In this document: piece by piece, positions 1 to 5,038 of the stretch
How positions within the stretch are numbered: the first letter of the stretch is position 1
How the letters are laid out: each line of letters opens with the position of its first letter
Origin: Spongiibacteraceae bacterium
GTDB taxonomy: Bacteria; Pseudomonadota; Gammaproteobacteria; Pseudomonadales; PIVM01
Reading direction: 5' to 3'
Length of the DNA: 5,568 nt
Assembly (NCBI GenBank): GCA_030618505.1
Contig: JAUXDF010000231.1
Coordinates: 1-5,568 of the forward strand
Position numbers and translations under genes: made by a program
Notes under the pieces: model-generated
Databases searched by the model: none
What the model saw: the letters and a program-made list of their open reading frames with translations, nothing else
Told to the model about the DNA's origin: nothing

Positions 1-172
1 CATTTTCGGGAGTAATTTGATTAGCTGCGGTGTAATGTCCGCCACCCGGGCTACTGCCGTAGCTATTCCAACCGGCTGTTGGCCCATCATAATCCACAGT
101 CACATCCTGCGAGCAGCCAGCAATTAACATTATTATTAATGTCTGAACACAAAGTTTATATTTTGAAACCAT
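1..172 (-). CDS. Lipoprotein, N-terminal part of a probable PQQ-dependent dehydrogenase (partial)
   Basis: The 3' part lies beyond the left edge; 57 codons are visible. The product starts MVSKYKLCVQTLIIMLIAGC, a short basic N-terminus, a hydrophobic stretch and a lipobox L16-I-A-G-C20, so it should be lipidated on Cys20. Ser at +2 fits sorting to the outer membrane. The mature part reads DGPTAGW..YG, then GGGHYTAANQITPEN. A Trp/Tyr-Gly pair followed by a Gly-rich HY(T/S)..NQIT(P)EN block is what the start of the eight-bladed propeller of quinoprotein (PQQ) alcohol/glucose dehydrogenases looks like; this is recalled family knowledge, and no cofactor or metal ligands are in view. Such enzymes oxidise alcohols or sugars in the periplasm and pass electrons to the respiratory chain. 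The ATG is preceded by a weak AGG nine bases upstream. It follows the upstream transporter gene by 32 bases with no terminator, so it is probably cotranscribed. Lipoprotein call is strong; the enzyme class is an inference from about 30 residues. Confidence 0.72.
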   Translation of the reverse strand, partial: MVSKYKLCVQTLIIMLIAGCSQDVTVDYDGPTAGWNSYGSSPGGGHYTAANQITPEN

Positions 173-204
173 AATTTGGAGCCTGTATGTAGATATTCTT
201 GATT

Positions 205-1620
205 TTATAACTTATCACTAGCGCTATCAACACCACCTGAAGGTTGCGCCAAGCGACTTTTATTGCGATGTAATCGACCCAAAATAAATGAAACCATGGC
301 CCACAAACCACAAACCGGTACCGCAATCCAGGCAATCGTCGATAATTTCAAACCCAGACCTTCGGCCAACTCTGCATATATTTGCCCGCTGACTGCATCC
401 CCTCCTCGATAGATGGTGGTATCAATCAAATTTTTTGCCTGGTATTTCTCCTCTTTACTTACCACGGTATAAAGCATTTCCCTGGCTGGGCGGTTAATGG
501 CATATTGCCCGGCCCTGCGAAAGATTTGAATACCTAATAATAGCGCCGGCAATAAGCTCAACTGTAACCCGGCAACCCATGGCAAGGTAAAAGCGGTCTG
601 ACTCTGTATGGTATCTGTGCTGGAAAAAGAACCAACCAGCATAAAACCAAGACCGAGCATCAAAGGAATCACCATCAAGCTCAAGGCTAAACCAAACTTG
701 CTGATAAGGCGTGCGGTCACAAAAATCTGAAGCAATAAAGTCAGGCTGTTAACCACAAAATCAATGGAAGCAAATAAGGCAATACGCTGCTGGGAATCTT
801 CAATGTTCGACTTAACAATATCGGCCTGCATAAAATATAAAAATGTAGATAACAACGAATATAAAAAGACCAGCACACAAATACCTAACAAATAGGGGGA
901 GCGAGCCAACAGAGGAATAGCAGCCCACATATTCGCCGCAGCAGGCTTAAGCTCTGCCTCTGCGACATTGGCATCGCCTGCCCGCCCCCTTTGCAACTGA
1001 TTTAACTGGCGCACACAAAGCACAGCCACGCCCAACAACAACGCACACATCAAAATCAGCCATGATGCAGCATCACTGCCATTATGCGTCATTGCGCTAG
1101 TAATATTGGTAAGCAGTGAGCCCAACAGCGTACCCGCTGTGCCTCCGGCGGCGATAAAGCCAAATAAACGTTTGGCACTGTAGGTATCATAGATATCTGC
1201 CATAAAACTCCAGAATATCGAGATAACAAACAGGTTATAAATACTGACCCAGGTAAAAAAACTCATCGCCAATGTTTTTTGCATCGCAGGGCCTAGATCG
1301 ATTAAATAATCCAAACGATAAAGACTAAAAAAAACTAATAAATTAACAATAAAAAAAGCATAAACGGCGGGGATTAAATTTGCTCTGGAAAAACGCGATA
1401 CCGCCCAGCCAAAAAGTGGAATGGTTAACAACATCCCCAGAAAGGTAAACCATATTAAGGTATTCAGACTTTCAACACCCACCCTTACCGCCATCTCATC
1501 GCGGATCGGTCGCAGCATGTAATAACCACACAGCAGGCAGAATAAATAGATGAAGGATAAAAACAGTGCTCGCCGCTCTTGCGGTTTTACTGATGTAAAT
1601 TGTGCGAGCCAGTTATGCAT
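205..1620 (-). CDS. NTT/Tlc-like (ATP/ADP translocase-related) MFS membrane protein, downstream paralogue
   Basis: A 471-residue inner-membrane protein with about 12 hydrophobic segments. Visible landmarks: YYMLRPIRDEM (33-43) at the end of helix 1, FWSFMADIYD (136-145), the Gly-rich RLFGFIAAGGTAGTLLGS (151-168), a hydrophilic central loop (about 204-232) between the two six-helix halves, and FRRAGQYAINRPAREMLYT (367-385) followed by KEEKYQAKNLID and YRGGD (404-408). These blocks are typical of the bacterial NTP/NDP-exchange-transporter-like branch of the major facilitator superfamily. Energy parasites use family members to exchange ATP for ADP; for the free-living relatives the substrate is not established, so nucleotide transport should not be assumed. 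The start is the first possible one: an in-frame TAG lies six bases upstream. The nearest purine-rich stretch (AAGGA) is 14 bases away, so initiation may be weak or coupled to the upstream gene. It shares all the motifs above with the gene starting at 2992 and has longer inter-helix loops. The C-terminal tail is polar. Confidence 0.85.
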   Translation of the reverse strand: MHNWLAQFTSVKPQERRALFLSFIYLFCLLCGYYMLRPIRDEMAVRVGVESLNTLIWFTFLGMLLTIPLFGWAVSRFSRANLIPAVYAFFIVNLLVFFSLYRLDYLIDLGPAMQKTLAMSFFTWVSIYNLFVISIFWSFMADIYDTYSAKRLFGFIAAGGTAGTLLGSLLTNITSAMTHNGSDAASWLILMCALLLGVAVLCVRQLNQLQRGRAGDANVAEAELKPAAANMWAAIPLLARSPYLLGICVLVFLYSLLSTFLYFMQADIVKSNIEDSQQRIALFASIDFVVNSLTLLLQIFVTARLISKFGLALSLMVIPLMLGLGFMLVGSFSSTDTIQSQTAFTLPWVAGLQLSLLPALLLGIQIFRRAGQYAINRPAREMLYTVVSKEEKYQAKNLIDTTIYRGGDAVSGQIYAELAEGLGLKLSTIAWIAVPVCGLWAMVSFILGRLHRNKSRLAQPSGGVDSASDKL

Positions 1621-1655
1621 CTGCTACGTTATATTCCTTACATGCAAGCGCCAAG

Positions 1656-1669
1656 ATTGTCTGGACAAT
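1656..1669. promoter_or_regulatory. Perfect dyad between the two transporter genes (possible operator or small hairpin)
   Basis: ATTGTC-TG-GACAAT is a perfect six-base inverted repeat with a two-base centre. It lies 36-49 bases before the start codon of the downstream transporter gene and about 30 bases past the stop codon of the upstream one. No T-tract follows on the minus strand, so it is not an intrinsic terminator. Its form (TNGTC..GACNA) resembles operators of GntR/FadR-type regulators, but no regulator is encoded here and no promoter is evident beside it. As RNA it would form only a small hairpin between the two genes. Confidence 0.3.
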
Positions 1670-1699
1670 GACTGTCGCAGCTTAGTGTGTATTTATAAC

Positions 1700-2992
1700 T
1701 TAGGGAACGACATCAGCAGCATCCTGGTCAAACTTTTTACCCAGAACGAAACCCACCGCCGCCCAAACAGCCGCTATAACCGCTCCCACCATCGCGACAC
1801 CGGCCATACCTAGACCTAAGACCTGCGTCAAACCGGTAAAACCCCAACCCCAGAAGACGTCACCACCGCGATAGACAACAACGTCGATAACCGGCTTGGC
1901 CTTAAAACGGGTTTCCTGATCAACGTGGGTAAACAGCATCTCCCGTGCCGGGCGTGTGATGGCGTAGTTGCCTCCACGGCGAAAAATCTGTAAGCCCACC
2001 ACTACCGTCAACAAGGGAACCATCGCCACCGACAACAAACCGCCCATCACTATAATAGGCAATAGTGCCAGGGTTAAACCAAGCCCAAATCGTGTCGCCA
2101 GGCGCGAGGTCAGAAACAACCCGGTGATAATGGTCAAAGTATTGGTGGCCAAATCCATAAAAGCCCAGATTTCGGTACGCTGCTCACGACTGTAATCCGC
2201 CATCAGATTTTTCAGCTCAAGATAAACAAACGATCCAATACCGGTGTAGAGAAACAAAAATAGAGCAATACCCAACAAAAAAGGGTTTTGCAAAAACGAT
2301 TTAAAGCCCGCCATTGGATTACCGCCCATCGGCTGCATTTTTCCCGCATGACTGGCGTTACCCAGTTGACTCACTTTAATCTTCTGCAAATAAACAATGA
2401 TAGGTAAAGTGCAGACCAGCACCACACTGGCGACCAGCATCAAGTTATAGGTGCCAAGCCCGGAAAACATTAAAGGAATTGACGGCCCCACCATCGCACC
2501 GACACTCGCGCCGGTGGTGATAATACCGAACAAGCGCCGGGATTGTTCCTTGGTATAAAGATCCGCCATAAAGCTCCAAAAAACCGATACTGGAAATAAG
2601 CTAAAGACACTGACCCAAACGTAAAAGGCCTTATCAATAAGCACCACATCGGCAATATATTTTGAAGCGACAAAAAACAACACAAAGGTCACGGCAAAAA
2701 AAATGTATACACCCGGCACTAAACGATTCAGGGAAACCCGGGAAATAGCAAAACCATAAATGGCCACCACCGCAAAACTAAAAAAGAAATTAATAGTCCA
2801 CAACAGACTGACCTCAGCATCACTCCAGTCGCTGGCCATGGCATCGCGCACGGGCCGTAGAATGTAATAGGCCGCCATTAAGATCAGCACTAAAGAAAAA
2901 GAACTAAAGGTGGCTCTGATTTCACTTGCTTCTACTTTTGACAGAAACTTTAGCAGCCTGGCGATAAGGCCACCGGAATCACTACTACTCAC
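1700..2992 (-). CDS. NTT/Tlc-like (ATP/ADP translocase-related) MFS membrane protein, upstream paralogue
   Basis: A 430-residue multi-pass inner-membrane protein, first gene of the minus-strand cluster. Landmarks parallel those of the neighbouring paralogue: AYYILRPVRDAM (41-52), VFWSFMADLY (137-146), RRLFGIITTGASVGAMVGP (152-170), a polar mid-protein loop (about 204-230), FRRGGNYAITRPAREMLFT (337-355), FKAKPVID and YRGGD (374-378). This order and the RPxRD and RPAREM(L)(Y/F)T signatures place it in the nucleotide-transporter-like branch of the MFS; the transported compound is unknown. The start is GTG: an in-frame TAA sits immediately before it and a good TAGGAG lies ten bases upstream, so no longer form is possible. 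Outside the shared motifs it has diverged well from its paralogue, which points to an old duplication and perhaps distinct roles or a heteromeric pair. The next gene begins 79 bases downstream with no terminator between. Confidence 0.86.
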   Translation of the reverse strand: MSSSDSGGLIARLLKFLSKVEASEIRATFSSFSLVLILMAAYYILRPVRDAMASDWSDAEVSLLWTINFFFSFAVVAIYGFAISRVSLNRLVPGVYIFFAVTFVLFFVASKYIADVVLIDKAFYVWVSVFSLFPVSVFWSFMADLYTKEQSRRLFGIITTGASVGAMVGPSIPLMFSGLGTYNLMLVASVVLVCTLPIIVYLQKIKVSQLGNASHAGKMQPMGGNPMAGFKSFLQNPFLLGIALFLFLYTGIGSFVYLELKNLMADYSREQRTEIWAFMDLATNTLTIITGLFLTSRLATRFGLGLTLALLPIIVMGGLLSVAMVPLLTVVVGLQIFRRGGNYAITRPAREMLFTHVDQETRFKAKPVIDVVVYRGGDVFWGWGFTGLTQVLGLGMAGVAMVGAVIAAVWAAVGFVLGKKFDQDAADVVP

Positions 2993-3002
2993 TTAATTTG
3001 TG

Positions 3003-3008
3003 CTCCTA
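3003..3008 (-). promoter_or_regulatory. Ribosome binding site fixing the GTG start of the upstream transporter gene
   Basis: On the minus strand TAGGAG stands ten bases before the GTG codon at 2992. With an in-frame TAA directly 5' of that GTG, this site decides the start. No convincing -10/-35 pair is visible on the minus strand in the 51 bases between this gene and the palindromic element, so the promoter may overlap or lie inside the element. Confidence 0.6.
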
Positions 3009-3043
3009 AACAAAAAGGGGGTTACTTGCGCACTTTCACTAGG

Positions 3044-3060
3044 TAGTGCCCATCCAGAAA
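3044..3060 (+). repeat. Left terminal inverted repeat of the palindromic element
   Basis: TAGTGCCCATCCAGAAA, matched exactly by the complement of 3173-3189. The match stops at once on both sides (G3043 against A3190 outside, T3061 against G3172 inside), which gives sharp borders. Confidence 0.8.
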
Positions 3061-3071
3061 TCAAACAAAGA

Positions 3072-3147
3072 GGTCATGGCCAATGCTGATCTTGCGACTT
3101 AAAGGCCTTGAAAAGGCCTAGGAGCTAGATTTGCATTGGCTATGGCC
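3072..3147 (+). repeat. Inner stem-loop of the palindromic element
   Basis: The arm 3072-3095 pairs with 3124-3147 over 24 positions with only two true mismatches if read as plus-strand RNA. The core GCCAATGC/GCATTGGC is perfect. Within it AGGCCTT (3103-3109) pairs with AAGGCCT (3113-3119) across a GAA loop. Seven bases on the left and four on the right separate the two stems. No T-run follows, so it is not an obvious intrinsic terminator. Confidence 0.72.
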
Positions 3148-3172
3148 GGATTTAATTTTCGAAAGCTACCAG

Positions 3173-3189
3173 TTTCTGGATGGGCACTA
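3173..3189 (-). repeat. Right terminal inverted repeat of the palindromic element
   Basis: Exact reverse complement of 3044-3060. Its inner end also forms a small separate dyad with the preceding bases (CCAG-TTT-CTGG, 3169-3179), which would compete with the long-range pairing in single-stranded form. Confidence 0.8.
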
Positions 3190-3208
3190 ACTAAGTATCA
3201 TTCGGTAC

Positions 3209-3237
3209 TGTACCCTTTCGCGTAACAATCGTAAAAT
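3209..3237 (+). promoter_or_regulatory. Possible proS promoter
   Basis: TAAAAT at 3232-3237 matches five of six bases of a sigma-70 -10 box and would start transcription near 3244, leaving a leader of about 29 bases before proS. The -35 position (about 3209-3214, TGTACC, 17-base spacer) is poor. The site lies wholly between the palindromic element and proS, so the element need not have disrupted it. This is the best candidate in the 83 bases available, not a strong one. Confidence 0.35.
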
Positions 3238-3259
3238 GCGCCTCTATTTTTAAACTATC

Positions 3260-3272
3260 GGAATTACCTCCT
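3260..3272 (+). promoter_or_regulatory. proS translation start region with weak SD and an anti-SD-like heptamer
   Basis: Only GGAA (3260-3263), nine bases before the ATG, could serve as a Shine-Dalgarno site. It is followed by ACCTCCT (3266-3272), directly abutting the start codon, which equals the anti-Shine-Dalgarno end of 16S rRNA rather than its complement. The proS start itself is secure from protein similarity. Confidence 0.4.
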
Positions 3273-5003
3273 ATGCGCGCCAGCAAATACCTGATTGCCA
3301 CTTTAAAAGAAACTCCTGCCGATGCGGAAGTCATCAGCCATCAGCTCATGCTACGTGCGGGTTTGATTCGAAAACTGGCATCCGGTCTCTACACCTGGCT
3401 GCCAATGGGTCTGCGGGTACTGCGCAAGGTTGAAAAAATAGTCCGGGAAGAAATGGATGCCAACGATGGCCAGGAAGTGCTAATGCCTGTCGTGCAACCC
3501 TCTGAACTGTGGGAAGAATCCGGGCGCTGGCAGCAATATGGCCCGGAACTACTGCGCATTGAAGATCGCCATCAACGCGCATTCTGTCTCGGCCCCACCC
3601 ATGAAGAGGTGATTACCGACCTGATTCGCAACGAAATAAAAAGCTATAAACAATTACCCGCAACCTTCTACCAGATTCAAACCAAATTCCGCGATGAAAT
3701 CCGCCCCCGCTTTGGCATTATGCGCGCACGTGAGTTCACCATGAAAGATGCCTATTCCTTTCACCTGAACCAGGAATCTTTACAACAGACCTACGAAACC
3801 ATGTTCGATGCCTACTCGCGTATATTCAGCCGTATAGGCCTTGATTTTCGCCCCGTGATTGCCGATACCGGCTCCATTGGCGGCAGTGCATCACACGAAT
3901 TTCACGTACTGGCAAATGCCGGCGAAGATGATATTGCCTTCAGTGATGGTAGTGATTTTGCCGCCAACGTTGAAATGGCAGAAGCACTTGCACCCACTGG
4001 GGAACGACCCACTGCTAGCGAAGAACAACAGCAAATAGCTACACCGAATCAACATTCCATTGAAGAGCTCTGTGCATTTCTTTCCGTTGACGCAACACAA
4101 ACGGTTAAAACCCTGATTGTGCTGGGCTGTCACGATGAAGGTACACCCGCGCCACTTGTAGCACTGGTACTACGGGGCGACCACCAGCTCAATGAAATCA
4201 AAGCTGAAAAACTATCGGAAGTTGCCGAACCTCTGCAATTAGCCTCCGACGAGCAGATCAAAAATGCCATCAACTGCAAGCCTGGTTCCATCGGCCCCTG
4301 CGCTTTAAATAATATCCCTGTCATCGTTGATCGCAGCGCCGCGCATTTGGCAAATTTTGTTTGTGGCGCCAATAAAGACGGTTACCACCTCAGCGGCGTC
4401 AACTGGCAAAGAGATTGCCAAATTGACCAGATTGCCGATATCCGCAATGTCCTTGCCGGCGACCCTAGTCCAGACGGCAAAGGGACTTTGGTAATCAAGC
4501 GCGGCATTGAAGTCGGGCATATATTCCAGCTCGGCACTAAATATAGCGAGGCACTCAAGGCAACAGTACTGGACGAAGATCAAAAAAATACCGTGATGAC
4601 CATGGGCTGTTATGGCATTGGTGTCTCTCGTGTAGTCGCTGCAGCTATCGAGCAGAATCACGACGATAAAGGTATTATCTGGCCAGAAGCCATCGCGCCT
4701 TTTCAGCTGGCTATTGTTCCTATTAACATGCACAAGTCTGAAGCCGTTAGAGAGCAGTGCGAGACTCTATACAAATCCCTGAGCGACAAGGGCATTGAAG
4801 TGCTGTTTATGGATGAAGAAAAAGCCCGCCTTGGCGTTATGCTGGCTAATGTTGAATTGACCGGCATTCCCCACCGTGTAGTCATTGGCGATCGCGGACT
4901 AAAAGAAGGCAAGATAGAATACAAAGAGAGAAAACAGCAAGAAAATGAGGAAATACCCCTCAATAAACTGGAAACGTTCCTCGAAAATAAGCTGCTCTGC
5001 TAA
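3273..5003 (+). CDS. proS: Prolyl-tRNA synthetase (bacterial type, with editing domain)
   Basis: A cytoplasmic class II aminoacyl-tRNA synthetase that charges tRNA-Pro with proline using ATP. The 576 residues match the family's length (E. coli about 572). The N-terminus, MRASKYLIATLKETPADAEV, aligns from residue 1 with known enzymes and confirms the ATG. In order: motif 1 region (about 38-60, GLYTWLPMG), the LGPTHEE substrate loop (106-112), motif 2 (TKFRDE with R140, then RPRFGIMRAREF), and the inserted YbaK-like editing domain (about 225-400). This contains TVKTL with K279, the lysine tied to clearing mischarged Ala-tRNA-Pro in E. coli, and GDPSPDGKGTL at its end. Then come GHIFQLGTKYS (415-425), motif 3 GCYGIGVSR (445-453, R453) and the anticodon-binding domain (about 475-570). 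One variation: the anticodon-domain segment DEEKARLGVM (514-523) replaces the DDRxERPG form of E. coli. Several cysteines (267, 286, 336, 343, 364, 382) lie in or near the editing domain. A lytic transglycosylase gene follows after 35 bases. Housekeeping gene, no sign of damage. Confidence 0.98.
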   Translation: MRASKYLIATLKETPADAEVISHQLMLRAGLIRKLASGLYTWLPMGLRVLRKVEKIVREEMDANDGQEVLMPVVQPSELWEESGRWQQYGPELLRIEDRHQRAFCLGPTHEEVITDLIRNEIKSYKQLPATFYQIQTKFRDEIRPRFGIMRAREFTMKDAYSFHLNQESLQQTYETMFDAYSRIFSRIGLDFRPVIADTGSIGGSASHEFHVLANAGEDDIAFSDGSDFAANVEMAEALAPTGERPTASEEQQQIATPNQHSIEELCAFLSVDATQTVKTLIVLGCHDEGTPAPLVALVLRGDHQLNEIKAEKLSEVAEPLQLASDEQIKNAINCKPGSIGPCALNNIPVIVDRSAAHLANFVCGANKDGYHLSGVNWQRDCQIDQIADIRNVLAGDPSPDGKGTLVIKRGIEVGHIFQLGTKYSEALKATVLDEDQKNTVMTMGCYGIGVSRVVAAAIEQNHDDKGIIWPEAIAPFQLAIVPINMHKSEAVREQCETLYKSLSDKGIEVLFMDEEKARLGVMLANVELTGIPHRVVIGDRGLKEGKIEYKERKQQENEEIPLNKLETFLENKLLC

Positions 5004-5036
5004 ACTGGAGGGATAGAGCAATCTTTCCCTGAGCAG
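4992..5036 (+). promoter_or_regulatory. Nested inverted repeats across the proS-transglycosylase junction
   Basis: CTGCTC (4992-4997, in the last codons of proS) pairs with GAGCAG (5031-5036, just before the next start codon), and AGGGA (5009-5013) pairs with TCCCT (5026-5030) inside it. No T-run follows, so this is not an intrinsic terminator. The only strong SD-like stretch in the gap, GGAGGGA, partly lies in the inner stem and is too far (over 25 bases) from the ATG to work linearly. Folding could bring it nearer, or the gene may rely on the weak GAG at 5031. Short stems such as these can arise by chance. Confidence 0.25.
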
Positions 5037-5038
5037 TT

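Larger units (their letters stand above)
3044..3189. mobile_element. MITE-like palindromic element, 146 bases, TA-flanked
   Basis: This block occupies most of the divergent intergenic region and contains no ORF. Its ends are perfect 17-base inverted repeats (TAGTGCCCATCCAGAAA and its complement). Inside lies a second pair of 24-base arms (3072-3095 against 3124-3147; 19 Watson-Crick pairs, 3 G-T pairs, 2 mismatches) and, at the centre, a 7-base-arm hairpin with a GAA loop. The stretches between outer and inner arms are unequal (11 and 25 bases). Small size, lack of genes, long terminal inverted repeats and a TA at each end are what is expected of a miniature inverted-repeat element that inserts at TA, as mobilised by IS630/Tc1-mariner transposases. 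If the TAs are the target duplication, the element proper is 3046-3187 (142 bases). I cannot name a parent insertion sequence, and copies elsewhere in the genome are not visible here. An RNA-level role is an alternative. Confidence 0.68.

Noticed and set aside
1550..1813. Plus-strand 87-codon ORF across the junction of the two transporter genes
   Set aside because: It is antisense to the conserved start of one membrane protein and the end of the other, and its translation has no recognisable features; a shadow ORF.
205..2992. Naming the two membrane proteins as true ATP/ADP translocases
   Set aside because: Family resemblance is clear but substrate-determining residues cannot be assigned from sight, and free-living relatives have unproven substrates.
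3096..3125. Rho-independent terminator at the central AGGCCTT-GAA-AAGGCCT hairpin
   Set aside because: No T-run follows on either strand, and the flanking genes diverge from this region, so no transcript needs to end here.
3044..3189. Integron attC site or CRISPR-like repeat
   Set aside because: The arms lack the GTTRRRY/RYYYAAC ends of attC and there is no integrase or cassette; there is a single palindrome, not regularly spaced direct repeats.
3190..3272. T-box or other riboswitch in front of the aminoacyl-tRNA synthetase gene
   Set aside because: Only 83 bases are available between the element and the start codon, with no T-box sequence or terminator/antiterminator, and T-boxes are not expected in gammaproteobacteria.
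4305..4733. Minus-strand 142-codon ORF inside proS
   Set aside because: Wholly antisense to a highly conserved part of proS, with no domain-like character; a shadow of the coding frame.
5007..5032. Alternative upstream start for the transglycosylase next to GGAGGGA
   Set aside because: There is no ATG, GTG or TTG at suitable distance, and the frame has a TGA at 5030-5032.
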